This document shows, one piece after another, positions 18,088 to 26,528 of a stretch of 64,000 bases of DNA (positions within the stretch are counted from its first letter, which is position 1; each line of letters begins with the position of its first letter). Location of the stretch: contig NZ_QVEX01000010.1 of the NCBI RefSeq assembly GCF_003434055.1, positions 54,217 through 118,216 of the forward strand. Reading direction: 5' to 3'. This DNA is from Enterocloster aldenensis. Lineage in GTDB: Bacteria; Bacillota; Clostridia; Lachnospirales; Lachnospiraceae. Under the pieces are notes generated by a model, which saw only the letters and a program-made list of their open reading frames with translations, searched no databases and had not been told where the DNA came from. The position numbers and the translations under genes are program-made.

Positions 18088-18426
18088 TCATTTTCCTAAA
18101 TTTTCCTCTCCCCAGGCCTTCAGATATTCCATTACCGGCATAAAGCTTTTCCCAAGTTCGGTCAGGGAATACTCTACTTTGGGCGGGATTTCTTTATAAT
18201 CATGCCGGTGGATAAATCCATCCGCTTCCAGTTCGCGCAGCTGCGTGGTCAGTGATGACTCGGAAATCCCTCCTATGTGGCGGCGCAGCCCGCCAAAACG
18301 GTGGACATTCTCAAAACCAATATAATACAGGATTTCCAGCTTCCACTTTCCTCCAATGATTCTTTGCATCACAGCAATTGTTTGGCAGCGTTCAGGTACA
18401 ACCGCTTCTTTTCTCATCCATATCAC
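18088..18426 (-). CDS. HxlR family transcriptional regulator
   Basis: 112 residues with the HxlR winged helix (about 15-100): the conserved N-terminal Cys (VPERCQTIAVMQRIIGGKWK), GGLRRHIGGISESSLTTQL and RHDYKEIPPKVEYSLTELG. It is divergent from the EFR1 flavodoxin-ferredoxin gene. HxlR proteins often sense electrophiles or redox stress through that Cys, so control of its neighbour is likely. MIWMRK and MRK are both possible starts. Confidence 0.9.
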   Translation of the reverse strand: MIWMRKEAVVPERCQTIAVMQRIIGGKWKLEILYYIGFENVHRFGGLRRHIGGISESSLTTQLRELEADGFIHRHDYKEIPPKVEYSLTELGKSFMPVMEYLKAWGEENLGK

Positions 18427-18470
18427 CTCATTCCAGGTTAATTATACAGCTAATACTACAACAAAACAAT

Positions 18471-18520
18471 GTACATCAAAAAAATTAAGTACTTTTATTT
18501 TCAGTGTACCATGTTATAAT
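18471..18520 (+). promoter_or_regulatory. Promoter with three GTAC repeats upstream of the EFR1 gene
   Basis: An extended -10 TGTTATAAT ends at 18520, about 60 nt before the ATG at 18581. GTAC occurs at 18471, 18489 and 18506 (spacing 18 and 17 bp), the last one just before the -10. Regular spacing next to the promoter suggests binding sites, possibly for the divergent HxlR protein; this is an inference. Confidence 0.4.
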
Positions 18521-18580
18521 CAGGTTAGTTCATGGTATGGAATTGTTAAAAACAACCTGTATAGAAAAAGGAGAACCTAT

Positions 18581-19351
18581 ATGAAAACAGTTATTTACTA
18601 TTTTTCAGCAACCGGGAACAGTCTGAAGACAGCCGCAATCATATCACAGTCGCTGGGGGCAGATATGCTGCCCATGACAAAAAATAAAGGAATTCTCTGC
18701 ACGGCAGATAAAATAGGGCTGGTATTCCCAACGTATTTCTGGGGTGTTCCCAGGACAGTGGGGGAATTCATAGATAAGCTGCGCGTAAGCCAGGATTCCC
18801 CCTACATGTTTGCAGTACCCACTTACGGAGAACTGCACGGGGGTGTATTGGGGCAGGTGGACAGACTCTTAGTAAACAAGGGATTGAAACTGAATTATGG
18901 CAGGGAAATCAAGGCTGTGGCCAATTTCGTGGAGGAATATAATCCAAGGGTCCATCTTGCAGAAAAAAGGTTAAGGGAAGCAGCCGGACTGGCTGAATTG
19001 GCTGCCGATGAAATTGCTGCGGGAATCTGTAATGCACCCTTTCATGATTCTGTCCTGGATAAATTGTTCTACCGGATATATACAGATGTGAAGGTCAACC
19101 ATGACCAGGGATTCCATGTTGACGATACATGTATACAATGCGGCATCTGCCAAAACATATGCCCTAACCACAATATTATCTTAAAAAATGGATTATTGGA
19201 ATTCCGGCATCAATGTGAACACTGCGTTGCATGCATCAACTGCTGTCCACAAAAAGCAATCCAGTGGAAATCGGCCACCCAAAAGAGGAATCGGTATAAA
19301 CATCCAGATGTCACGATTAAGGAAATCATTTCAGGGATGCAAGCATTTTAG
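18581..19351 (+). CDS. EFR1 family flavodoxin-ferredoxin protein
   Basis: 256 residues. The N-terminal flavodoxin part has the FMN phosphate loop YYFSATGNSLKTA. The C-terminal part has two 4Fe-4S motifs: CIQCGICQNICP and CEHCVACINCCP. It is probably a cytoplasmic electron carrier joining flavin and Fe-S centres. ATG at 18581 has AAAGGAG 8 nt upstream. The final codons GMQAF-stop form the first unit of a tandem repeat that continues downstream. Confidence 0.9.
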   Translation: MKTVIYYFSATGNSLKTAAIISQSLGADMLPMTKNKGILCTADKIGLVFPTYFWGVPRTVGEFIDKLRVSQDSPYMFAVPTYGELHGGVLGQVDRLLVNKGLKLNYGREIKAVANFVEEYNPRVHLAEKRLREAAGLAELAADEIAAGICNAPFHDSVLDKLFYRIYTDVKVNHDQGFHVDDTCIQCGICQNICPNHNIILKNGLLEFRHQCEHCVACINCCPQKAIQWKSATQKRNRYKHPDVTIKEIISGMQAF

Positions 19352-19470
19352 GCATGTAGTCATTTTAGGTATGCAAGCATTTTAGGTATTTAAGCATTTT
19401 AGGTATTTAAGCATTTTTAACATTCAAGCATTTTTAACATTCAGGCATTTAAGCACTTTAAACACTTTTA
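19335..19470 (+). repeat. 17-bp degenerate tandem repeat spanning the EFR1 stop codon
   Basis: About eight 17-bp units of the form GTATGCAAGCATTTTAG, decaying towards GTATTTAAGCATTTTTA. The first unit (19335-19351) is the last coding part of the EFR1 gene, including its TAG. The next two units repeat the TAG, and decay increases downstream. Confidence 0.85.
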
Positions 19471-19558
19471 GCACTTCCAAACCCACCACCCACCCACCAA
19501 AAACCCCCCACTTCCAAACCAGCCCCCAAATGCGCCATATGCCTCCCTACCTTCAAAG

Positions 19559-19590
19559 AAAGGACCGTCACCCAAGCGACGGTCCCTCCT
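19559..19590 (-). terminator. Rho-independent terminator of the acidic-tail membrane protein gene
   Basis: GGACCGTC (19562-19569) and GACGGTCC (19578-19585) form a perfect 8-bp stem with an 8-nt loop. On the minus strand it is followed by TTTCTTTG, 14 nt after the stop codon at 19604. Confidence 0.85.
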
Positions 19591-19603
19591 AAATCCATAA
19601 TCT

Positions 19604-19921
19604 CTATTCGGACTTCTCAGTCTTTTTCTCCTCCGGCTCCTCATCTTCAAAGAAGTCATCGTCAAAATCATCGTCAAAGTCGTCTTCAAAATCTTCCAGA
19701 TAATCTGGTGTAAAGAAGCGGTACACTGCATATGCGATACCTGCCACGGCTGCTACTGCGCCGATGATGGCCAGCACCCAAAGGATGCAGTTTTTCTTCT
19801 TCTCATCTTCCTCTCTTTTGTGAAGCAGTTCATTGATCCTGCTGGAGTTCATCAATTCTTCTACACGGCTTAATGCCTCTTTTCCCATTGCATCGAATCT
19901 GTCTCTGTCAAACCTGTTCAT
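19604..19921 (-). CDS. Small membrane protein with acidic C-terminal tail
   Basis: 105 residues from ATG 19921. A charged N-terminus (about 1-45) precedes one membrane helix (ILWVLAIIGAVAAVAGIAYA, about 49-70). The tail is made almost only of Asp, Glu and Phe (LEDFEDDFDDDFDDDFFEDE), then Lys/Glu. It lies after pcrA on the same strand. I do not recognise the family. The highly acidic tail is expected on one face of the membrane and may bind a basic partner or cations. Confidence 0.7.
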   Translation of the reverse strand: MNRFDRDRFDAMGKEALSRVEELMNSSRINELLHKREEDEKKKNCILWVLAIIGAVAAVAGIAYAVYRFFTPDYLEDFEDDFDDDFDDDFFEDEEPEEKKTEKSE

Positions 19922-20052
19922 CCGGTCCACGTCCTTTCTTATATGCAAGCAAAAAGCTCAGATACATATTTTTAATTATTATACCATGGAAGTCCCTTTT
20001 TTACTATCCCAATTTCTTGAATTTTTATCCTGGGGGTTTTTAACCGGCTGTC

Positions 20053-22581
20053 CTATGCCTTTTTTAATTTTGCAAAGGATGCAAACATTTTTTTCTGCCC
20101 CGCAGTATCAAATTCCACGGTTACTTCATAGTCTTTCCCGCCATCCTTTATGGACTTGACGGTTCCCTCCCCAAACTTAATATGCTTTACCCGGTCTCCT
20201 TCCCTGTAATTCAGGGAAGCAGGCTTTTCAACCGTAAATGCCTTGCCAAAAGCCGGTTTCCCACCAGTTCCGGCATGACCAGCGCCTCCGCCATAGCCAG
20301 CCTTTCCAGTACAGCCTCCGCCTACGCCATAACCAGCCTTTCCGGCATGACCTGCGCCCATACCATGACCTGCGCCAGATCCCGCCCCCATGCTGCTGCC
20401 AGCGGCGGAGCCATTTCCTTGGACACCAGATCCCGCCCCGCTGCCCTGTCCTGCCGGACCGATGCCAAAACCGTCAAATGGCAGCGATGTTTTTGAGGCA
20501 TAGGCATTATACCCTTTGCCAAATGTGCTTACCCGTCCTGAGGCAGCGGACTGGTTCCACGGAAGCCCTGCATCGTCTGCAGTACTGCCAAAGCCTGAGG
20601 CATTTGCCTGTCCTGCACCGTTCCCGCGGCTGCCATAGCTTCCAAGCACCGGCTCCAGGCGTTCTTCGTCCAACAGTCCTTCCGGCACTTCCTCAAGGAA
20701 CCGGCTTGGCTTGCAGTATCTTGTCTCGCCGTTGACCATGCGCTGTCTGGCCGAGGTCAGCACCAGTTCCTTCTTAGCCCTGGTGATGCCCACGTAACAC
20801 AGACGCCTCTCCTCCTCCAAGTCAGTCCGGTCATCTGAATTAATGGACATCATGCTGGGAAACAGGCCGTCCTCCATACCCACCAGGTATACCTTGGGAA
20901 ATTCCAGGCCTTTGGCGCTGTGGAGCGTCATTAGGGTCACACGGTCCTCGGACTCATCCATGCTGTCAATATCAGCCACCAGCGCCACCTGCTCCAGGAA
21001 TTCGTCCAGAGTAGGGTGTTCGCTGTCCTCCTCATAACTTACCGCCTTGTTCACCAATTCCTCGATGTTCTCAAGGCGCGTCTGGGCCTCAATCTCGCCC
21101 TCTGCCTCCAGTTCCTGCTGGTATCCGGTTTCATCCATGATTCCTTCTATCAAATCCCGGATGGAAAAATCCTCAGATTCTGCCCTGGCCCTGAAACTCT
21201 CCATCTGCCCTATGAATTTAAGGATTTTCTCGGCAGCCTTGCCCAGCCCCGGAACCTGACGTGCTTCCTTTAACGCCCCATAGAGGCTCATGCCGTGCTC
21301 AGATGCAAACGCAGTCACCTTGCCCATGGTGGTTGCGCCGATACCGCGTTTGGGAACATTGATGATGCGCAGCACGGCCAGGTCATCCACGCCATTGGCA
21401 ATTGTCTTGAGATAGGCCAGGATGTCCTTGATTTCCCTTCGCTGATAGAAGTTCACGCCTCCCACCAGCCGGTAAGGCACATTATAGAAAATGCACCGTT
21501 CCTCTATGAGACGGGACTGGGCATTGGTCCTGTAGAGCACTGCCTGATCCTGATAGGAAAATTCACTGTCACGTATCTGTCTGGCCACATAATCCGCTTC
21601 CTCCCTGGCCATGTCAAACTGCTTGAACCGAATCAGACTGCCTTCCCCATTGGCTGTCCACAGGGTCTTATCCTTCCTCCCGCGGTTATGGCGGATAACA
21701 CCGTTGGCCGCATTGAGGATATTCTGGGTGGATCGGTAATTCTCCTCCAGCTTTATGACCTTGGCACCTGGAAATGCTGACTCAAAGCTCAGGATATTCT
21801 CTATATCGGCCCCGCGGAACCGGTAAATGGACTGGTCGTCATCACCTACCACACAGAGATTCCTGTACTTATCCGCAAGCAGGTTCACCAGCTTAAACTG
21901 GGCCTGGTTGGTGTCCTGGTACTCATCCACCATGATATACTTGAACCGTTCCTGGTAATAATTCAGCACTTCAGCATTATTCTGGAACAGTTCCACGGTC
22001 TTGACAATCAAATCGTCAAAATCCAGGGCATTGTTCTTCTTTAACTGCTTCTGGTACTCCTTGTATATCTCCCCCACCTTTTTCTGGCGGAAATCCTGCC
22101 CTGCGTTCAGTAGGAATTCCTCAGGCATGATCAGCTTATCCTTGGCCGAGGATATCACGCCCAGCACGGAGCGCTCCTTAAACTGCTTGGTATCCACGTC
22201 CAGGCTCTTAAATACCTGCTTCATCAATGTCTTCTGGTCATCGCTGTCATAGATGGAAAAGCTGGTCGTGTATCCCAGGCATTCTATGTGCCTGCGCAGG
22301 ATCCTTACGCAGGTGGAATGGAATGTGCTCACCCAGATACTCTCGGCCCCAAAACCTACCAACTGGTCCACACGCTCCCTCATTTCCCCTGCCGCCTTGT
22401 TGGTAAATGTAATGGCCAGTATATTCCAGGGGTTCACATTCTTCTCATCAATCAGGTAAGCCACCCTGTGCGTCAGCACCCTGGTCTTGCCCGAGCCCGC
22501 TCCGGCAAGAATCAAAAGAGGACCTTCGGTGTGAAACACAGCCTCCTTCTGCATGGGATTTAATGTATCGTAAATACTCAT
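20053..22581 (-). CDS. pcrA: ATP-dependent DNA helicase PcrA/UvrD
   Basis: 842 residues, superfamily 1 helicase. Walker A is LAGAGSGKT (about 26-34), followed by motif II VDEYQDTN, motif III DDDQSIYRFRGA, motif IV EENYRSTQNIL, motif V TLMTLHSAKGLEF and motif VI YVGITRAKKEL. The C-terminal Tudor-like RNA-polymerase-binding region (about 785-840, YREGDRVKHIKFGEGTVK) is present. Family knowledge: repair, rolling-circle replication and conflict resolution. Between motif VI and the Tudor domain is an unusual linker of roughly 85 Gly/Ala/Ser-rich residues. Confidence 0.95.
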   Translation of the reverse strand: MSIYDTLNPMQKEAVFHTEGPLLILAGAGSGKTRVLTHRVAYLIDEKNVNPWNILAITFTNKAAGEMRERVDQLVGFGAESIWVSTFHSTCVRILRRHIECLGYTTSFSIYDSDDQKTLMKQVFKSLDVDTKQFKERSVLGVISSAKDKLIMPEEFLLNAGQDFRQKKVGEIYKEYQKQLKKNNALDFDDLIVKTVELFQNNAEVLNYYQERFKYIMVDEYQDTNQAQFKLVNLLADKYRNLCVVGDDDQSIYRFRGADIENILSFESAFPGAKVIKLEENYRSTQNILNAANGVIRHNRGRKDKTLWTANGEGSLIRFKQFDMAREEADYVARQIRDSEFSYQDQAVLYRTNAQSRLIEERCIFYNVPYRLVGGVNFYQRREIKDILAYLKTIANGVDDLAVLRIINVPKRGIGATTMGKVTAFASEHGMSLYGALKEARQVPGLGKAAEKILKFIGQMESFRARAESEDFSIRDLIEGIMDETGYQQELEAEGEIEAQTRLENIEELVNKAVSYEEDSEHPTLDEFLEQVALVADIDSMDESEDRVTLMTLHSAKGLEFPKVYLVGMEDGLFPSMMSINSDDRTDLEEERRLCYVGITRAKKELVLTSARQRMVNGETRYCKPSRFLEEVPEGLLDEERLEPVLGSYGSRGNGAGQANASGFGSTADDAGLPWNQSAASGRVSTFGKGYNAYASKTSLPFDGFGIGPAGQGSGAGSGVQGNGSAAGSSMGAGSGAGHGMGAGHAGKAGYGVGGGCTGKAGYGGGAGHAGTGGKPAFGKAFTVEKPASLNYREGDRVKHIKFGEGTVKSIKDGGKDYEVTVEFDTAGQKKMFASFAKLKKA

Positions 22582-22664
22582 ATTATATGTACCGCCTTTA
22601 TTTCTTCATTCAATCTGTCAGATGTATAAGTATACCATTACAGGCCTCATTGTGCAACTTAAGA

Positions 22665-22872
22665 CCCTTGGGTCTGTTTGAAAATTGCTTTCTGTCAGCT
22701 GTGCGTTCCACTTTGTGGGAGATTTGGTCCCGATGAGGGCGGCGTAGCGGGCTACGTTGACCGAATTGGGACCAAATATGCCGCGAAGTGGGGCGTGCTT
22801 TGCCCTAAGGGGTACCTATGGTGGATTCCTTAGGGCAGATGGCGGGAATGAATTTTCAACCAGGCCCTAGGG
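22665..22872. mobile_element. MITE-like inverted-repeat element (about 208 bp)
   Basis: The ends match as inverse complements over 22 bp with about four mismatches: left CCCTTGGGTCTGTTTGAAAA (from 22665) and the complement of 22851-22872. Inside are 31-bp imperfect arms containing ATTTGGTCCC (22722-22731) and GGGACCAAAT (22768-22777) around GTAGCGGGCTAC. A second stem is TGCCCTAAGG (22801) with CCTTAGGGCA (22828). There is no coding capacity. The right end includes the stop codon of the GGDEF gene. An alternative is a structured RNA or REP-type repeat. Confidence 0.6.
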
Positions 22873-23898
22873 TATGGTTCCTTCTTCGCCGTTCCTGCAT
22901 CCCCATTCTTCCCCGTCCCCATCCCGCCAGCAGAACATATTCTTACCGCTGGTCTTGGCACGGTACAGGGCTTCGTCCGCCTTCCGGTAGGCCCTGTCAA
23001 ATGTCCCGCCGTCCTTCCTTATCTGTGTAATCCCAATGGAACAGCTTTGGTCCAGCCCCATCCTTAGGAGGATCCGGCTGATGGACTGAATCAGGATGCG
23101 GGCTTTATTTTCCCCCTGTTCCCTTTCCATGGGACCTGGCATGAAAATCATGAACTCATCCCCTCCTATCCTGCCTGCAATGCCGGGGGGTGGGACAAAA
23201 TCCATAAGAGCTGCCCCTACTTCCTTCAGCAGTTCATCCCCCTTGAGATGGCCATGGGTATCGTTGACTTTCTTAAAGTCGTCCATGTCAATGACGAACA
23301 TCAGGCCGCTTTCATGGTCATTGGTCAAAAGCCTGGTTATGTGCATTTCCGTATACTTCCTGTTGTACAGGCCGGTCAGGGAGTCCAGCTGGATGGTCCG
23401 CTCCAGAATGGCGGTCCGCTCCAGGGCAGCGGCTGCCTGGTCCGCTATGGTCTTTGGATAGTATTCGCCTTCCTGCTGGTAAATATAGGGCACGGACTGG
23501 TGCAGGCTGTCAATCACAAGCCGGCCGCTGTCATCCCGGTGGAGCCCTGCCGTAATCCTTGTATCCATGTCAATGATGACTTCCTTCCCGTCCGTATCTT
23601 TTTCCCGGGCCTTAAATTCACCATAGACTACACAGCTGTTTTCCGTAATCAGCTTTGCCTCATACCACGCTTCCCTGATGACAAAGCTGATTCCATCCGC
23701 TTCCTCCTGGTCCTTCCTCATCCCTTCTGTCAGAGCCTCCAGACCAAGATAGAATTCATGCCGTCCTGTGCCAATCACAAGCACATCAGGCGAACAATAT
23801 GTAAGCAATCTGGCCAGTACCTCCGGATTACCAGATATATAACCTTCCATGGCACTCTGTATCAATTGTTTTGCTTCCCTGCAAATATCGTCCCGCAT
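22867..23898 (-). CDS. GGDEF diguanylate cyclase with SnoaL-like N-terminal domain
   Basis: 343 residues from ATG 23898, which has AAAGGAATAAGT upstream; the longer frame to 24012 lacks a ribosome site. Residues 1-140 resemble a SnoaL/NTF2-like ligand domain. The C-terminal GGDEF domain (about 170-330) has LTGLYNRKY and the active GRIGGDEFMIF, so c-di-GMP synthesis is plausible. The protein is cytoplasmic. The last codons and TAG stop lie in a MITE-like terminal repeat, so the original C-terminus may have been different. Confidence 0.85.
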   Translation of the reverse strand: MRDDICREAKQLIQSAMEGYISGNPEVLARLLTYCSPDVLVIGTGRHEFYLGLEALTEGMRKDQEEADGISFVIREAWYEAKLITENSCVVYGEFKAREKDTDGKEVIIDMDTRITAGLHRDDSGRLVIDSLHQSVPYIYQQEGEYYPKTIADQAAAALERTAILERTIQLDSLTGLYNRKYTEMHITRLLTNDHESGLMFVIDMDDFKKVNDTHGHLKGDELLKEVGAALMDFVPPPGIAGRIGGDEFMIFMPGPMEREQGENKARILIQSISRILLRMGLDQSCSIGITQIRKDGGTFDRAYRKADEALYRAKTSGKNMFCWRDGDGEEWGCRNGEEGTIP

Positions 23899-24075
23899 AC
23901 TTATTCCTTTCAATCTGATTGCAAATTCCTCTGACATACAATATAACATAATATGGCGTTTTCTGCTACCGTCAAAGTATTTTGCCATGTTCTGGCATTT
24001 GCCCCTTGTCATCTAGTATTGAATACTATATAATAGATATAGCAATGTGATATCTAAGACAGAGGTGACTGACAG

Positions 24076-24693
24076 ATGAAGACAAATGAAGAACGTGTTC
24101 GGGATCTGCTGGGCTATCTGGGAAGTCTGTCCCATGTTAAGCCGGAAGAGATACCTGATATTGATTTATATATGGACCAGGTTACCACCTTCATGGAAAG
24201 CCATTTAAAGGACATGCGGCGCCATCCAGAAGACAAGGTCCTGACCAAGACCATGATTAACAATTATGCCAAGAACAACCTGCTCCCCCCGCCAGTGAAG
24301 AAGAAGTATTCCAAGGACCACATGCTCATGCTGATATTCATTTATTACTTTAAGAGCCTGTTATCCTTTAATGATATTGAGGAGCTGTTCCGCCCCATCA
24401 CATCGAGACACTTTACCGGCAAGGATTCTCCCCTGTCCCTGGAAGATATCTATACAGAGGTATTCACCCTTGAAAAAGGCGAGATGGGCAGCCTGATGAA
24501 AGACGTGACCGGCAAATTCGCCCGCTCCCGCAAAACCTTTCAGGACGTATCGGTGGATGAAGAAGATAAGGAATACCTGCAGCTCTTTGCCTTTATATGC
24601 GAACTGTCCTTTGATGTCTATCTGAAGACGCAGATGATTGAGATGATTGCAGACCAGCTGCGCGGGGAGGCAACGCCGCCGCGGAAGAAGTAA
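24076..24693 (+). CDS. DUF1836 domain protein
   Basis: 205 residues with the DUF1836 block from about 45 to 150: KVLTKTMINNYAKNNLLPPP, KKKYSKDHMLMLIFIYYFKS. The first part of this block looks like an HTH similar to MerR proteins. Family knowledge: conserved in Firmicutes with no proven role, probably a regulator. ATG 24076 follows AGAGGTG. It is a monocistron ended by a terminator at 24731. Confidence 0.85.
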   Translation: MKTNEERVRDLLGYLGSLSHVKPEEIPDIDLYMDQVTTFMESHLKDMRRHPEDKVLTKTMINNYAKNNLLPPPVKKKYSKDHMLMLIFIYYFKSLLSFNDIEELFRPITSRHFTGKDSPLSLEDIYTEVFTLEKGEMGSLMKDVTGKFARSRKTFQDVSVDEEDKEYLQLFAFICELSFDVYLKTQMIEMIADQLRGEATPPRKK

Positions 24694-24730
24694 GCCAGGA
24701 CAGACGCCGGATCCGGACAGCAGGAGTTAA

Positions 24731-24777
24731 AAAACGGATATCCAGTATATCGGCTGATATACCGTGATATCCGTTTT
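24731..24777. terminator. Bidirectional terminator
   Basis: AAAACGGATATC (24731-24742) pairs perfectly with GATATCCGTTTT (24766-24777), and GTATATC/GATATAC extends the stem inside. The arms supply T tracts on both strands, so it can serve DUF1836 (plus) and yerC (minus). Confidence 0.8.
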
Positions 24778-24853
24778 ATATATGTCCGCATGATTCATAT
24801 CGCGGCTCATTGCCGGTTACAGGACAGCCCACAATCCCCTGCATCCAATTTCA

Positions 24854-25174
24854 TTATCTGCCGTCTTCCTTTTCCGGAACAATGCTGTCTACCTGAAGCC
24901 TTGAAAACACCATATCGTACCCGTCGCTTCCATAGTTCAGCGAACGGTTCACGCGGCTGATGGTTGCCGTGGACGCCCCTGTCTTTTCCGCAATCTCCAG
25001 ATAGGTCTTGCCCTCCCTCAGCATCTTGGCAACCTCATAGCGCTGTGAAAGTGACAAAAGTTCATTAATCGTACACACGTCCTCGAAGAACTTATAACAC
25101 TCCTCTGGATTCTTAAGTGTCAGTATGGCATCAAATAAATGATCCACTGCATCCGTTTTAATCTTTTTGTTCAT
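24854..25174 (-). CDS. yerC: YerC/YecD family TrpR-related protein
   Basis: 106 residues. The TrpR-like helical fold has NELLSLSQRYEVAKML and the HTH SYLEIAEKTGAS-type segment (here TYLEIAEKTGASTATISRVN), followed by NYGSDGYDMVF, as in YerC. Family knowledge: a DNA-binding protein found beside pcrA in Bacilli; pcrA is only 2 kb away here. Confidence 0.9.
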   Translation of the reverse strand: MNKKIKTDAVDHLFDAILTLKNPEECYKFFEDVCTINELLSLSQRYEVAKMLREGKTYLEIAEKTGASTATISRVNRSLNYGSDGYDMVFSRLQVDSIVPEKEDGR

Positions 25175-25508
25175 GTCCTGGTTCTCTCTCCTTATAATTT
25201 ATGCGGTCCACGTTCATCCCCGCCGCATGTAGTTGTGGAATCAATGTCCCCCTATAAAGGGACACAGGCCTTTGGCATGTCTGGATACCATCCGTACATG
25301 TCCCATGCCTCATACCCACTCATTTTAACATATTAAAGTTTGAAAGTCCATACATCCTAACACTTTTTCAATGTAAAGTTTCACCGTGTGCAGCATGCAG
25401 GTACCTGATTACAGCATATATCAGACGTAGACCGATGTGTGTCTGGCATGTTACAGCACAGTTCATACGCAGCCTGCATGTCCCCGGCATTTCACCGCAC
25501 GCCTCAAC
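25175..25508. other. Intergenic region without recognised features
   Basis: 334 bp between yerC and the phosphatase gene. No supported gene, hairpin with T tract or clear promoter was found. Short plus-strand frames here have no ribosome sites. Confidence 0.4.
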
Positions 25509-26324
25509 CTACCCCCGTCCCAGCATGAATTTCTCCACCACCAGGCCGACGCCGTCATGATTATTGGAAGCAGTGATATAATCCGCAGCATTCCTTACAG
25601 GCAGCACTGCATTTTCCATGGCCACACCAAGGCCGGCATACTTAATCATGGTCAGGTCATTGTATCCGTCTCCGCAGGCAATCATCTGTTCTTTCTTAAG
25701 GCCAAGGATGTCCAGGAGACGGGCCAGGGACTGTGCCTTGTCTATGCCCTTTGGCATGATTTCAAGGAAATATTCCTCGGAACGGTATACGCTGAAGTCG
25801 CGGCCCATTGCAGCCTTTACCTTTGGTTCCACAGTCACCAGATAGTCCCCATCATCCAGCATGATGAACTTGGGTACCTGAAAATCCACATAGGCTTCCA
25901 TATCATCCACCTGGCGCAGCGGAAGATGGTTAATATTGGATTCAGAGATTGCATAAGGGCATTCCCTGTTGTTGGTGATGACCTCTTCCCCCTCATAGGT
26001 CAGGATATCCACCCGGTGCTCTTTTGCCAGGCCTATGATTTTCCCGTTGGCTTCCAACGGAAGAAGGGATGAAAACACAGTCTCTCCTGTCTTACAATTG
26101 GTAATCATGCCCCCGTTATAGGACAATATGTAACTGCCAAAGCGGTCCATCTCCAGTTCCCTTGCCAGCGGCTCCACGCCGGGTGTGGGGCGTCCGGATG
26201 CCAGAACCACGATATTTCCTGCTTTCTGGGCCTCCATTAAGGCATCCCTGGTCCTGGGCGTGATGATTTTGTCCCGGTTGGTCAGAGTACCGTCTAAATC
26301 CAATACGATTATCTTATAGTCCAT
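25509..26324 (-). CDS. Cof-type HAD-IIB phosphatase
   Basis: 271 residues. HAD motif I is VLDLDGTLTNRD, motif II is VLASGRPT, and the C-terminal motifs are KEQMIACGDGYNDLTMIKYA. A Cof-type C2 cap lies between (about 85-190). Family knowledge: cytoplasmic Mg-dependent phosphatases acting on sugar phosphates or flavin precursors; the substrate cannot be read from sequence. Monocistronic. Confidence 0.9.
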   Translation of the reverse strand: MDYKIIVLDLDGTLTNRDKIITPRTRDALMEAQKAGNIVVLASGRPTPGVEPLARELEMDRFGSYILSYNGGMITNCKTGETVFSSLLPLEANGKIIGLAKEHRVDILTYEGEEVITNNRECPYAISESNINHLPLRQVDDMEAYVDFQVPKFIMLDDGDYLVTVEPKVKAAMGRDFSVYRSEEYFLEIMPKGIDKAQSLARLLDILGLKKEQMIACGDGYNDLTMIKYAGLGVAMENAVLPVRNAADYITASNNHDGVGLVVEKFMLGRG

Positions 26325-26528
26325 TGCTCTTTCTCCCCTGTTTGTTTGATATATTCCTGAATTTATTCCATGGGTTTATTTTAACAGAAAGATTGCTTTG
26401 ATACAACCTTAACAAATGGTTTTGAGTGTTCAGGTGAAAACAGAGGCATAGCAGGCTCTAGGCTGGGTTTCCCACTCCTGCGCTATCGGAAAATCAGACC
26501 AGCAAAACAATAAGGCATTTAGTGCGGG

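Noticed and set aside
19335..19470. CRISPR-like array
   Set aside because: Units are 17 bp without spacers and decay gradually, so this is a simple tandem repeat.
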